Assembly: GCA_021648485.1 (NCBI GenBank)
Contig: JAKISS010000011.1
Location: 1 to 61,712, forward strand
Direction of reading: 5' to 3'
DNA from: Gammaproteobacteria bacterium
Lineage (GTDB): Bacteria > Pseudomonadota > Gammaproteobacteria > SZUA-152
Length of the DNA stretch: 61,712 bases
Part shown: in pieces, positions 18,548-29,377 of the stretch
Layout of the letters: the number at the start of each line of letters is the position of its first letter
How positions within the stretch are numbered: position 1 is the stretch's first letter
Position numbers and translations under genes: made by a program
The notes under the pieces: model-generated
What the model was told of the DNA's origin: nothing
What the model saw: only the letters and a program-made list of their open reading frames with translations
Databases searched by the model: none

Positions 18548-19149
18548 TTTCTGAAGGCAAAGCATATCCGGCTGAAATATTCCGCCAGCACGGTGGCCTG
18601 CTCCGTATGAGCGAAGCTATCAAATACGGCATATCCCGCTATGCCCTCTATAAAATGCGAGATAATGGCGCGCTGGAGCAGGTTTCCAGAGGTGTTTATC
18701 GTCTGGTTGACCTGCCGCCTATGAGTACCCCTGATCTGGTCACAGTGAGCCTACGCTTCCCCAAAGCGGTGATCTGCCTGATCTCAGCTCTTTCGTTCCA
18801 TGAGATGACGACCCAGATACCACATGAGGTCTCGGTAGCCGTGCCTCGGGGTACCAGAATGCCTTCCCTCGACATTCCCCCTGTGCATGCCTACAAATTC
18901 TCACCTGAGGCGTTTAAAGCTGGGATTGAGAAGTACCAGATAGATGGTGCCATTGTGCAGGTTTATAGTGCTGAAAAAACACTGGCCGATTGCTTTAAGT
19001 ATCGAAATAAACTGGGCATGGATGTGGTGCTCGAAGCGCTGAAGATCTATAGAAGTCAGAAGAGGTTTAATCTGGATAAGCTGCTTAAATATGCGCGGGT
19101 ATGCCGAGTTGAAGAAGTTATAAGACCCTATTTGGAGGCTAGCCTGTGA
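18541..19149 (+). CDS. abiEi: AbiEi-type antitoxin, type IV toxin-antitoxin
   Basis: 202 residues. An N-terminal winged-helix domain (GGLLRMSEAIKYGISRYALYKM, ending GVYRLVDLPP, about 15-65) precedes the antitoxin domain (VICLISALSFHEM and VPRGTRMPSL). AbiEi counteracts the AbiEii nucleotidyltransferase toxin and represses the operon. The pair overlaps by 4 bp. A palindromic operator covers its start. The start lies 130 bp after the CD-NTase-E2 stop, so the two defence modules are probably separate transcripts. Confidence 0.92.
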   Translation: MSVSEGKAYPAEIFRQHGGLLRMSEAIKYGISRYALYKMRDNGALEQVSRGVYRLVDLPPMSTPDLVTVSLRFPKAVICLISALSFHEMTTQIPHEVSVAVPRGTRMPSLDIPPVHAYKFSPEAFKAGIEKYQIDGAIVQVYSAEKTLADCFKYRNKLGMDVVLEALKIYRSQKRFNLDKLLKYARVCRVEEVIRPYLEASL

Positions 19150-20054
19150 GCAAGGGAAAACGCAATATTGCTGCATCAGTCCGGCAAAAACTTAAAAATC
19201 AAGCGGCTCAAGATAAGCGACCTTTTGCGGAACTGCTTCAGTATTATGCGATGGAGCGTTTCCTATACCGCTTGACTCAATCCAGCCATGCTGGCCGGTT
19301 TGTTCTTAAAGGCGCGTTGATGCTTAGGGTTTGGCAATCCCCCCAATTTCGCCCGACTATGGACATTGATATGTTGGGTAGAACCAGCAATGACATAGAC
19401 GATATTTGTGCCCAGGTTGCCGCTATTATTTCTGTCAAAGCCGATGATGGTCTCATTTTTGATTCAGCGACTATTCGTGGTGAAAGAATAAAAGAGGATG
19501 CAGATTATGAGGGTGTTCGTGTGCGTTTTATTGGAACACTAGATAATGCCCGAGTGAATATGCAGATTGATGTTAGCTTTGGAGACATCATTCACCCTGA
19601 GCCAATTGAGGCTGAACTGCCTGGCATACTGGACTCACCTGTACCTAGGCTGCTCTGTTACAGCTGTGAGAGCGCGATTGCGGAAAAATTCGAAGCCATG
19701 ATAAAGCTGGAAACGCTTAATAGTCGTATGAAGGATTTTTACGACATCTGGCTGCTATCCCGACAATTTGAGTTTGATGGCAGCGAATTAGCTGAGGCAA
19801 TACGGCTGACACTTGAGAATCGTGGCACTGAAATACCCGATATCATTACCGCTTTCACGGATGAATTCGTTATGGCCAAGGATAAACAATGGGCAGCATT
19901 CTGTAAGCGGCTGAACCTAGAGCATGTGCCAGCCAGTTTTGTTGAAGTTGTGGCCGGTGTTGAGGGCTTCTTACAACCGATTGCATCAGCATTGTCTGTG
20001 GATGAGCAATTTTCCCAGAAATGGTCGGTTTCGGATTATTGGGCAAGTCCCTAA
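19146..20054 (+). CDS. abiEii: AbiEii-type nucleotidyltransferase toxin
   Basis: 302 residues. The nucleotidyltransferase motif is visible: FVLKGALMLRVW (about 55-66) followed by RPTMDIDMLGR, with the DxD metal ligands. The DUF1814 core continues with YDIWLLSRQFEFDG, typical of AbiEii. The family stops growth or aborts phage infection by modifying nucleic acid, in some homologues tRNA. GTG start overlaps the antitoxin stop by 4 bp. It converges on a small minus-strand gene with two bases between the stops. Confidence 0.93.
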   Translation: MSKGKRNIAASVRQKLKNQAAQDKRPFAELLQYYAMERFLYRLTQSSHAGRFVLKGALMLRVWQSPQFRPTMDIDMLGRTSNDIDDICAQVAAIISVKADDGLIFDSATIRGERIKEDADYEGVRVRFIGTLDNARVNMQIDVSFGDIIHPEPIEAELPGILDSPVPRLLCYSCESAIAEKFEAMIKLETLNSRMKDFYDIWLLSRQFEFDGSELAEAIRLTLENRGTEIPDIITAFTDEFVMAKDKQWAAFCKRLNLEHVPASFVEVVAGVEGFLQPIASALSVDEQFSQKWSVSDYWASP

Positions 20055-20055
20055 C

Positions 20056-20301
20056 TCAGCCAAACAACTCACCCCGCTCAACCAGATAACGTAATAGCTG
20101 ACTTTCTTGTATCCCAAGTTCTCGGCAAAGGGCGGACTCTGATAATTTTCCGTCCCGGTACAGAACAATTGGATGATCGTTTGGCAAGTCAGGCGCATCC
20201 AATTTAGGCGGCGGCGGAGAATCAATGCCCAATGGCTGCCTACTTGGTATTAATAGCAGGCCATTCTCAAACATGAATTTGGTGATTTCGTCTTTATTCA
20301 T
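20056..20301 (-). CDS. Small hypothetical protein, possibly DNA-binding
   Basis: 81 residues. The C-terminal third (KLSESALCRELGIQESQLLRYL) reads like a short helix-turn-helix, similar in feel to UPF0175 proteins, but I cannot assign a family. Proline-rich middle (DSPPPPKLDAPDLP). No clear ribosome site. It lies at the right end of the defence island, convergent with abiEii. Confidence 0.5.
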   Translation of the reverse strand: MNKDEITKFMFENGLLLIPSRQPLGIDSPPPPKLDAPDLPNDHPIVLYRDGKLSESALCRELGIQESQLLRYLVERGELFG

Positions 20302-20616
20302 GGTTTTGAGTATATTCCATCAGGCAGTGAGCTCCCTAAACTACCTTAGGCGCTTTCTCCCAGTAAAATTGCTCCACCTTTGAGGGTTACTATAAAGCCC
20401 TTTGATGAAACAATAAATTCATATATAACAATATGTTAAAGGTAGTCCACCCTTCCTTTAAACGTCAGCGTAATTCCAACCATATAGGGTTGTATTTGAG
20501 AAAGAGTGAGAAATAGAACCCGAAGGGATTTATCCCCGGCAGAATTGACCCGACCGGAGAGCCTGCGTTAACGTACCGCCCACCCGAAAAAAACGGAAAC
20601 CACAGAGTTCAACAAC
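20302..20616. other. Intergenic region at the right edge of the defence island
   Basis: No gene is supportable. The left part is AT-rich like the island; from about 20510 the composition returns to that of the xseB block. No tRNA or attachment repeat was recognised, so the boundary mechanism is unknown. The promoter of xseB-ispA-dxs presumably lies in the right half. Confidence 0.5.
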
Positions 20617-20853
20617 ATGGCTCAGAAAAAACAAAAAACACCCGATTTTGAAACAGCGCTGAAAGAACTTGAAATGCTGGTAGAGCGTATGGAAAATGGC
20701 GAATCTTCACTGGAGGATTCGTTGAAAGACTTCGAACGCGGCATCGAACTCACCCGCAGCTGCCAGACTGCACTGGCTGAGGCCGAACAAAAAGTAGAGA
20801 TTCTGCTGAAAAAAGACGGTGAACCAGAAGCGTTTGTCACCAGGACTGAATAA
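20617..20853 (+). CDS. xseB: Exodeoxyribonuclease VII small subunit
   Basis: 78 residues, the usual length. XseB is the helical small subunit that combines with XseA to degrade single-stranded DNA. The signature [26 protein letters not shown] is complete. It opens the conserved xseB-ispA-dxs operon; ispA follows after 70 bp. Confidence 0.97.
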   Translation: MAQKKQKTPDFETALKELEMLVERMENGESSLEDSLKDFERGIELTRSCQTALAEAEQKVEILLKKDGEPEAFVTRTE

Positions 20854-20923
20854 TGCGCGCAAAAGCCTTCAACCAATGAAAACCCTGGCCTCACCCTTTT
20901 GCTCTTTAACGCTGAACTGATCC

Positions 20924-21820
20924 ATGTCACTCATCCCCCTGCTCGAAACTTGTCAGGCTCGCACAGAAAAGACGTTGCGGCACTGGCTACCCACAGCCAA
21001 TGTGAATCCTGCGTTACTGCATGCGGCCATGCGCTATTCCAGTCTCGACGGCGGTAAACGTATACGCCCTCTATTGGCGTACCTCACTGGACAAATGCTC
21101 GGCATAGCTCCCTCCGTATTGGATGGCCCGGCTTGCGCACTGGAACTGATTCATGTTTATTCGCTGATCCACGATGATCTGCCTGCCATGGATAATGACG
21201 CACTGCGCCGAGGCAAACCAACCTGTCACATCCGGTTCGACGAGGCCACCGCGATTCTCGCCGGTGATGCCCTGCAATCCCTGGCGTTTTACATTCTTGC
21301 CCACGATCCGGACATGGTGGATGACCCGGCTCTGCGCCTGAAAATGGTGGAAACTCTGGCTCTGGCCAGTGGTTCACGGGGTATGGCGGGCGGGCAGGCC
21401 ATGGATCTCGCTGCTGAAGGCTTGGAACAAAGCATGAACCTCGCCGAGCTGGAAAACATGCACATTCACAAAACCGGGGCGCTGATCCGCGCCAGCGTCA
21501 AGCTGGGCGCACTGAGCCAACCCGGCGTTGAGCCCACACAGCTGGAAAAACTCGACCACTTCGCCAAGTGCATGGGACTGGCCTTCCAGATCCGTGACGA
21601 TATCCTTGATGTGGAAGGTGACACGGTCACCCTGGGTAAACCTCAGGGATCTGACGAGGCCCGCCATAAAACCACCTATCCTGCCTTGCTGGGCATGACC
21701 GAGGCCAAACAACGCGCAGACGAGTTACACCAGAAAGCCGTTGACAGCTTGTCGTATTGGGGCAAAGCCGCCCAACCACTGCGCGATATTGCCAGGTACA
21801 TCATTCACCGGCAAAGCTGA
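20924..21820 (+). CDS. ispA: Farnesyl diphosphate synthase
   Basis: 298 residues. Head-to-tail prenyl transferase making farnesyl diphosphate from dimethylallyl and isopentenyl diphosphates. Both aspartate-rich metal motifs are present: DDLPAMDND (first, about 85-93) and DDILD (about 226-230), with GGKRIRPLL near the N-terminus. It feeds ubiquinone and cell-wall lipid carrier synthesis. Second gene of xseB-ispA-dxs. Confidence 0.97.
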   Translation: MSLIPLLETCQARTEKTLRHWLPTANVNPALLHAAMRYSSLDGGKRIRPLLAYLTGQMLGIAPSVLDGPACALELIHVYSLIHDDLPAMDNDALRRGKPTCHIRFDEATAILAGDALQSLAFYILAHDPDMVDDPALRLKMVETLALASGSRGMAGGQAMDLAAEGLEQSMNLAELENMHIHKTGALIRASVKLGALSQPGVEPTQLEKLDHFAKCMGLAFQIRDDILDVEGDTVTLGKPQGSDEARHKTTYPALLGMTEAKQRADELHQKAVDSLSYWGKAAQPLRDIARYIIHRQS

Positions 21821-21929
21821 TATAATCATTCCCCTTTTTAACCCTCGTAGGGTGATGCTCACCATTTAGCACGCTTGGCACCTGATGCGGTGGGCGGTGC
21901 CCAGCCTACGAAAAATTGCAGCATAGCCC

Positions 21930-23837
21930 ATGCCCAAAACACGCGCTTTTCCGTTACTGGAAAGCATCAACAGCCCCGACGATGTCCGATCACTGGACAC
22001 CGGCCAGCTCAAAGAGCTGGTGGACGAGTTGCGTGCCTTCCTGATTCAGACCGTCGGTCAAACCGGAGGGCATCTCTCTTCCGGCCTGGGCACGGTGGAA
22101 CTCACTGTGGCTCTGCATTATGTGTTTAACACGCCACAGGACAAACTTGTGTGGGATGTCGGCCATCAAAGTTACCCGCACAAAATTCTTACCGGCCGAC
22201 GCGAACAAATGCACAGTTTGCGCCAGCAGGGCGGCATTGCCGGTTTTCCCAAACGTAGCGAAAGCCCTTATGACACCTTTGGAGTGGGCCATTCCAGCAC
22301 CTCCATCAGTGCGGCACTGGGCATGGCCATTGCCGCACAACAAACAGATGATGAAAATGAAGCCGGTAAAAAAGTCGTTGCCATCATCGGAGATGGTGCG
22401 ATGACAGCGGGCATGGCCTTTGAGGCATTGAATCACGCCGGTTCACTGGACGCTAATCTGCTGGTAATTCTCAACGACAACGACATGTCCATTTCTCCCA
22501 ACGTGGGTGGTCTGTCGAATTATCTGGCACGTATCCTCTCCGGCAAGCTTTATCTCGCCGCCCGCGAAGGCTCAAAAAAGGTATTGAGCCAAATTCCCAA
22601 TATGTGGGAACTGGCCCAGCGCGTGGAAGAACATGCCAAAGGTATGGTGATCCCCGGCACCTTGTTTGAGGAACTGGGTTTCAACTACATCGGCCCTATT
22701 GATGGCCATGACATGGATTCCCTGATCAAGACTCTGGGCAACCTGAGCACGCTGAAAGGCCCGCAATTTCTGCACGTCGTCACCAAAAAAGGCAAGGGTT
22801 TTGAGCCTGCGGAAGAAGACCCCTGCGCCTACCACGGCGTGGGCAGTTACGACCCGGATACCGGTGAAGCCCTTCCTGCACGCAATAAAAAAACCAGCCT
22901 CACCTACACGCAGGTGTTTGGCGACTGGCTGTGTGATCAGGCCGCACAGGATAAAAAACTCATGGGCATCACCCCTGCCATGCGCGAAGGCTCCGGCATG
23001 GTGACTTTTTCCGAACAATTTCCGAGTCAATACCTGGATGTCGGCATTGCCGAACAGCACGCAGTGACGCTGGCTGCGGGCATGGCCTGCAATGGCCTCA
23101 AGCCAGTGGTGGCGATCTACTCCACCTTCCTGCAACGTGCCTATGATCAACTGATCCACGACGTTGCCATCCAGAACCTGCCCGTCATGTTCGCCATCGA
23201 CCGTGCCGGACTGGTGGGTGCCGACGGGCCGACGCATGCCGGCAGCTTCGACCTCAGTTACCTGCGCTGCATACCCAACATGATAGTGATGGCTCCGGCG
23301 GACGAAGCTGAGTGTCGTCAGATGCTCAACACCGGTTACCAACACAACGGCCCTAGTGCCGTGCGGTACCCGCGCGGCTTCGGCCCCGGCACACAACCCG
23401 CGCAAGACTTTGAAACGCTGCCACTGGGCAAGGCTGAAGTACGACGCCGTGGTAGCCATGTTGCCATTCTCGCCTTCGGCAGCAGGGTGGCTCCAGCCAT
23501 CACAGCCGGTGAAACACTGGACGCCACGGTAGTCAACATGCGTTTTGTCAAACCGCTGGACGAAGACCTGATACTGGAAATGGCCGCACAACACTCGCTG
23601 ATCGTAACCGTGGAAGAAAACGCCGTAGCAGGTGGTGCAGGCAGTGGCATTAACGAATGTCTTGCTGCACACGGTGTCACCATAGCCATACACAATCTGG
23701 GGTTGCCGGATCATTTTGTCGAGCACGGTGAACACGGAACGTTGTTGAGCCAATGTGGTCTGGATGCCAGTGGCATCGAAAACACCATCAACAAACTACT
23801 GACGCAATCTGACACGCAAGCCCGTATTGCTAAATAA
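21930..23837 (+). CDS. dxs: 1-deoxy-D-xylulose-5-phosphate synthase
   Basis: 635 residues, full length. Thiamine-diphosphate enzyme joining pyruvate and glyceraldehyde-3-phosphate, the first step of the MEP isoprenoid route. The N-terminal cofactor motif [18 protein letters not shown], the central [15 protein letters not shown] (catalytic Glu), and a C-terminal transketolase-like domain are present. It follows ispA, 109 bp downstream. Confidence 0.98.
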   Translation: MPKTRAFPLLESINSPDDVRSLDTGQLKELVDELRAFLIQTVGQTGGHLSSGLGTVELTVALHYVFNTPQDKLVWDVGHQSYPHKILTGRREQMHSLRQQGGIAGFPKRSESPYDTFGVGHSSTSISAALGMAIAAQQTDDENEAGKKVVAIIGDGAMTAGMAFEALNHAGSLDANLLVILNDNDMSISPNVGGLSNYLARILSGKLYLAAREGSKKVLSQIPNMWELAQRVEEHAKGMVIPGTLFEELGFNYIGPIDGHDMDSLIKTLGNLSTLKGPQFLHVVTKKGKGFEPAEEDPCAYHGVGSYDPDTGEALPARNKKTSLTYTQVFGDWLCDQAAQDKKLMGITPAMREGSGMVTFSEQFPSQYLDVGIAEQHAVTLAAGMACNGLKPVVAIYSTFLQRAYDQLIHDVAIQNLPVMFAIDRAGLVGADGPTHAGSFDLSYLRCIPNMIVMAPADEAECRQMLNTGYQHNGPSAVRYPRGFGPGTQPAQDFETLPLGKAEVRRRGSHVAILAFGSRVAPAITAGETLDATVVNMRFVKPLDEDLILEMAAQHSLIVTVEENAVAGGAGSGINECLAAHGVTIAIHNLGLPDHFVEHGEHGTLLSQCGLDASGIENTINKLLTQSDTQARIAK

Positions 23838-23904
23838 CGCCCAATACCTTAGTATTTTAATCAACTTATAGCCTCTGCTATTTACCCACTGTTCCCATAC
23901 TCCC

Positions 23905-24285
23905 ATGCCAGCGAAGTACACCCTTAAAGTTGTTAGTGATTTTGCCTCCGCCCACACCCTGCGTGACTACCCTGGTGCCTGTTCACGCATGCACGGACAT
24001 AACTGGAAAGTCGAGGCTGAAGTCGAGGCCAGCCAGCTGAACAACGTGGGCATGGCCATTGATTTCAAAGCAATACGCCAGCAGGTGCGTGAATTGACCG
24101 ACCTGCTCGACCATCGTTATCTCAACGAAATCGAACCTTTTGACACCATCAACCCCACCGCCGAAAACATCGCTGCATTTATTTTCAGTGGTTTGTCAGA
24201 AACACTTAACAATGAGCATATCCGTGTCAAGGCCATCACCTTGTGGGAAACCGAGCGTGCCTGTGTGCGTTTTACCGATAATTAA
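23905..24285 (+). CDS. queD: 6-pyruvoyl-tetrahydropterin synthase/QueD family protein
   Basis: 126 residues. Zinc-binding His in SAHTL and in MHGHNW, with catalytic-type Cys in GACSRMHGHN and the LDHRYLN motif. Family members make 6-carboxy-tetrahydropterin for queuosine (QueD) or related pterins. It is followed 36 bp later by folE2, whose product (dihydroneopterin triphosphate) is the QueD substrate, so the two act in sequence. Whether it serves queuosine or another pterin is not decided here. Confidence 0.9.
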   Translation: MPAKYTLKVVSDFASAHTLRDYPGACSRMHGHNWKVEAEVEASQLNNVGMAIDFKAIRQQVRELTDLLDHRYLNEIEPFDTINPTAENIAAFIFSGLSETLNNEHIRVKAITLWETERACVRFTDN

Positions 24286-24321
24286 CACGCTGAAAACTCA
24301 AACCGCAAAAGAGGAAAGCTC

Positions 24322-25113
24322 GTGACTGATTCCACCATTGCCGACGTACAAAATTCGGAAGATACCCGCCACCTGCCTATCAACAAGGTTGGTATCAAGG
24401 ATATCCGTCACCCGGTACGCATTCGTGACCGCTCTGGCGGAGAGCAACACACCATCGCCAACTTCAATATGTATGTGAACCTGCCGCATAATTTCAAGGG
24501 TACACATATGTCGCGTTTTGTGGAAATACTCAACCAGCACGAACGCGAGATTTCAGTCGAGTCTTTCGAAGACATGCTGGCAGAAATGACCGAACGCCTG
24601 GAAGCCGAGTCCGGTCACATCGAAATGAGCTTCCCCTACTTCGTCAACAAAACGGCACCGGTATCCGGCGTGCAAAGCCTGCTGGATTACGATGTGACTT
24701 TTTTGGGCTCCAGCAGTGGCAGTCTGCATGAGACGACACTCAAAGTTGTGGTACCCGTCACCAGTCTGTGCCCCTGCTCAAAGAAAATTTCTGATCGCGG
24801 TGCGCACAATCAACGTTCACACGTTACAGTTACCATCAAAACTCACGAATTTGTCTGGATTGAAGACATCATTGATGCTGTGGAATCCATTGCCTCCTGT
24901 GAATTGTACGGTCTGTTAAAACGCCCGGACGAAAAATACGTCACCGAACGTGCCTACGACAACCCAAAATTTGTGGAAGACATGGTGCGTGATATTGCAG
25001 CACACATGAACCAGGACTCACGCATTACCGCTTACGTCGTGGAATCAGAAAACTTCGAATCCATTCATAATCATTCGGCCTATGCACTGATCGAAAAAAA
25101 CATGACAACATAA
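24322..25113 (+). CDS. folE2: GTP cyclohydrolase FolE2 (type IB)
   Basis: 263 residues. Converts GTP to dihydroneopterin triphosphate, entering folate and queuosine routes. Recognised by [29 protein letters not shown] (the metal-binding Cys/His region) and [12 protein letters not shown] near the C-terminus. GTG start with GAGGAAAG before it. In many bacteria FolE2 substitutes for zinc-dependent FolE under zinc limitation; no Zur site was recognised here. Confidence 0.95.
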   Translation: MTDSTIADVQNSEDTRHLPINKVGIKDIRHPVRIRDRSGGEQHTIANFNMYVNLPHNFKGTHMSRFVEILNQHEREISVESFEDMLAEMTERLEAESGHIEMSFPYFVNKTAPVSGVQSLLDYDVTFLGSSSGSLHETTLKVVVPVTSLCPCSKKISDRGAHNQRSHVTVTIKTHEFVWIEDIIDAVESIASCELYGLLKRPDEKYVTERAYDNPKFVEDMVRDIAAHMNQDSRITAYVVESENFESIHNHSAYALIEKNMTT

Positions 25114-25340
25114 TTTGAGTCTTGTCATGTGCTATATCCGTGGCGATTGAAATTTAAGCTTTATTGCACGCCATACACACTCCCAACGAGATATACAACA
25201 TCTCATCCTGCTCCTTTACCCTAACTCCCGTGGGAATCCATTGTTTTGACTTTGCGCTTAATTTTATATGCGCTGTTGAATAATATGGAAGACATGCCCC
25301 AAACCTAACATGATCAAAACACAGCATGGGAGCAAGAGTG

Positions 25341-25940
25341 ATGAAAAGAAAGATATCTATTCAAGGAAAGGCATTGATATTAACGCTGGCTTTGTCGGCG
25401 ACAACCAGCGCAATCGCTGACAATGCTGAACAACGCACTCAGGCAGCAATGGAAGTGGCACAATCTTTCATGATCCAGCTGGGCAAGACCATGAAAAGCG
25501 CAATGCAGAAAGACGGCCCTGTTGCTGCCATCAATGTATGCGCAGAACAAGCGCCAAAGATGACAGCAGATATTTCCCGAAGCCAGGGTTGGAAAGTAAC
25601 CCGCGTCAGCACTCGCGTGCGTAACCCCATGCTTGGCATGCCCGATGTATGGGAACAAAAGGTACTGGCACAATTTCAGGCTCGCCTCGACCGGGGGGAG
25701 TCGCTAAAGACAATGAGTTTCTCCGAGATGGTGACCGAGCCCAATGGCCGTTATTTCCGTTTTGCCAAAGCCATTGGTGTCAAACCCCAATGTTTAACCT
25801 GCCATGGCAGTAAAAATGATATCCCCAGCGCAGTGAAACAAAAACTGCAACAGCAATACCCCTTCGATAAAGCAACAGATTATCGGGCAGGTGACCTACG
25901 AGGTGCTGTCAGCATAAAACAGCCCCTGCCCAGCATGTAG
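25341..25940 (+). CDS. Periplasmic c-type haem protein, DUF3365/Tll0287-like
   Basis: About 199 residues from ATG 25341 (GGGAG lies 9 nt upstream; an in-frame ATG at 25326 lacks one). Signal peptide ends near SAIADNAEQ. One haem site CLTCH (about residue 150) follows FAKAIGVKPQ. The domain matches DUF3365 haem sensor or electron-carrier proteins. It precedes the SQR gene on the same strand, though a hairpin and a MITE intervene, so a role with sulfide oxidation is only a suggestion. Confidence 0.88.
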   Translation: MKRKISIQGKALILTLALSATTSAIADNAEQRTQAAMEVAQSFMIQLGKTMKSAMQKDGPVAAINVCAEQAPKMTADISRSQGWKVTRVSTRVRNPMLGMPDVWEQKVLAQFQARLDRGESLKTMSFSEMVTEPNGRYFRFAKAIGVKPQCLTCHGSKNDIPSAVKQKLQQQYPFDKATDYRAGDLRGAVSIKQPLPSM

Positions 25941-25989
25941 CTAATATGAGAACGCCCAGTAAAGAATTGCTGGCTACGAACATCATCAC

Positions 25990-26026
25990 CACACTGACAC
26001 TCAAACGGATATTGATTGTCAGTGTG
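25990..26026 (+). terminator. Stem-loop after the haem protein gene
   Basis: Perfect 10-bp stem CACACTGACA (25990-25999) and TGTCAGTGTG (26017-26026). The T-run follows only after another 9 nt, so termination efficiency is doubtful. Confidence 0.5.
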
Positions 26027-26047
26027 TGAATCGCCTTTTTTGATAAA

Positions 26048-27577
<1,530 letters not shown>

Positions 27578-27599
27578 TTGGCTTCTTTATCTCACTCTT

Positions 27600-27632
27600 G
27601 CCGGGGATCAGGACATGAACCCCGGCTTTTTT
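27600..27632 (+). terminator. Intrinsic terminator of sqr
   Basis: GCCGGGG pairs with CCCCGGC around a 13-nt loop, followed by TTTTTTATT. Confidence 0.92.
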
Positions 27633-27677
27633 ATTGCTGATAATGACACGCTGAGCCGCTCCCGAATAAATACAATA

Positions 27678-28376
27678 TCAGAATTTTTTCTTCAGGCGCA
27701 TGATGTTGCCATCACGCTGAATTTCCAACTGCCCCAGAAATGACATTCCCAACAGAACCTGCATCGGGTAGTTACCATCAATCACCACTGCCTTCACATT
27801 ATGCTGAGTGATATCTCCAACGGTAACCTTATCCAGCATTACCCGATACGCTTCACTCACCCCTGAGGCCGTACTCACAAAAGTCGGCTCACCTGTCACC
27901 CGAAAATCAATAGCCAGACGTTTAGCATGCTGTGCGCTCATGGCAACAGAGGTTGCTCCTGTATCCACTAAAAATGAAACGGGTAACCCATTGATACTAC
28001 CGACCGTGGAATACATACCTGTATTATTTTTGGCAATGATTACCTCAACACTTTCACGCACTTTGTACTGACCTGTCACAGCATAACTGTCACCCAGGCG
28101 CAGGCGACGGCGTTTGCCATCGATCTCCACATCCACCCGCTCTTCTGCAATACGCAATACACGCACGCCCTGTTTTTCGGCATCCTTGATCGACATCATT
28201 TGCCGCTGGCCATCCACCAGCAGCAGTGCCTTACTACCAAGAATGCCTTGCAACACAACCTGTCGAGTGGGCTTGCGTTCACCTTGCAACTCCGCCACGC
28301 ACACACTGGCAAAGGCTGATAAAATCATCCACAGACTCACCATTCGAATAACCCGCTCAGGCCGTTTATTTATCAT
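27678..28376 (-). CDS. Retropepsin-like aspartic protease (clan AA, TIGR02281-type)
   Basis: About 232 residues from ATG 28376 (in-frame ATG at 28391 also exists). N-terminal secretion signal (about 10-30), a stretch around IDGKRRRLRLGD, then the protease domain (about 115-232) with the catalytic FLVDTGATSVAMS and the later LLGMSFLGQL, typical of single-domain retropepsins that act as dimers. Likely periplasmic. Its start codon interlocks with the divergent amidotransferase pseudogene (CATG). Confidence 0.9.
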   Translation of the reverse strand: MINKRPERVIRMVSLWMILSAFASVCVAELQGERKPTRQVVLQGILGSKALLLVDGQRQMMSIKDAEKQGVRVLRIAEERVDVEIDGKRRRLRLGDSYAVTGQYKVRESVEVIIAKNNTGMYSTVGSINGLPVSFLVDTGATSVAMSAQHAKRLAIDFRVTGEPTFVSTASGVSEAYRVMLDKVTVGDITQHNVKAVVIDGNYPMQVLLGMSFLGQLEIQRDGNIMRLKKKF

Positions 28377-29082
28377 GAAACCCATACGCATCTTTGTTCA
28401 CATTGCCTGTGAAGGCTTCTGTTATTTTGCCACTCTGCTGGAAAACTATAACATTCCTTTTGAACTGCTGCGCATTGATGCCGGAGAAATACCCCCGTCA
28501 CAAATCGATGACATCAGCGCTTTGGTTTTCATGGGTGGCCCCATGAGTGTTAATGATAATATACCCGTGCTCGGACATTGTATGGGAGGACAGCTTATCA
28601 GCAAGGCTGTGGGCGGAAAAATCACAGCAAACCCCGTAAAAGAAATTGGCTGATTGCCCATGCAAAAAATTCCCGGCCCACAGACTGATGACTGGCTACA
28701 GAGTTTTGCCGATAACCATGTGTTATTTCACTTGCATGACGAAACCTTCTCCACTCCCCATGGCGCAACAGCCATTCTCCGCAATGAACAATGCGCGCAT
28801 CAGAGCTTTGTGATCGGTAATACTCTGGCATTGCAATGTCATATTGAAATGACCGATGTCATGGTGCAAGAATGGACGGCACTCTATAAAGATGAACTCA
28901 CAGACCCTGCAACGAGCGTGCAAGACCAAAACGAAATAACGGAAAACCTGAAAGAACGCAGCAAAGGTACTCTACTGGCGCTGGCTGCAACCGTTAATAT
29001 TAACAACCAGACTGGCAATCAAGATTCACCCGAGGGATTTCTGCTGGATGTCAGACCCGCAGAATCAACCGGCATGACGTGA
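28375..29082 (+). pseudogene. Broken class I glutamine amidotransferase
   Basis: One frame reads from ATG 28375 (KPIRIFVHIACEGFCYF) to a TGA at 28651-28653 and continues in the same frame as LPMQKIPGPQTDDWLQSF up to 29082. Family members have Trp at the TGA position (KEIGW-LP), so TGG to TGA is the likely mutation. Before it, MGGPMSVNDN joins directly to IPVLGHCMGGQL, missing about 20 residues found in relatives: an in-frame deletion. The catalytic Cys in LGHCMGGQ remains, as does the His-bearing HLHDETFSTPHGA, but the protein would be truncated and inactive. Confidence 0.85.
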
Positions 29083-29201
29083 GCCGTTGCTTCGCTGCCT
29101 GAGGTTTGCTTCACAGCCTGGGTTGACATAGTAATCACCACACCAAATATGACAACCAGCATCAATACCGTCATCGGGTCCAGCTTGGATAAAAACTTCA
29201 T
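29019..29201 (-). CDS. Small single-pass membrane protein
   Basis: 60 residues: MKFLSKLDPMTVLMLVVIF leading one hydrophobic segment (about 9-28), then a polar tail. The ribosome site GGGGG lies 5 nt before ATG 29201. It overlaps antisense the tail of the amidotransferase pseudogene by 64 bp, which is easier to accept because that gene is dead. No family recognised. Confidence 0.55.
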   Translation of the reverse strand: MKFLSKLDPMTVLMLVVIFGVVITMSTQAVKQTSGSEATAHVMPVDSAGLTSSRNPSGES

Positions 29202-29377
29202 TTTTGCCCCCTGTTACATTATTCCGGGCGGGTAACTCATGAACTCGGCCCCCTGCCACAATATGTATGTCGTCTACACAATCGCGCACGCCCGTGACTG
29301 GATACACACTGTTTTTGTGAAACACATCACACATTCGTTTAGAATTATCGGAAAATGGCAAAATTTCTTTAAATATT

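Noticed and set aside
22572-23753. 393-codon minus-strand ORF
   Set aside because: It lies wholly antisense to dxs, which has complete motifs; the antisense translation looks like a shadow of GC-rich codons.
28651-28653. TGA in the amidotransferase as a selenocysteine or readthrough codon
   Set aside because: Relatives carry Trp there, no SECIS-like hairpin was seen, and a second lesion (internal deletion) also breaks the gene.
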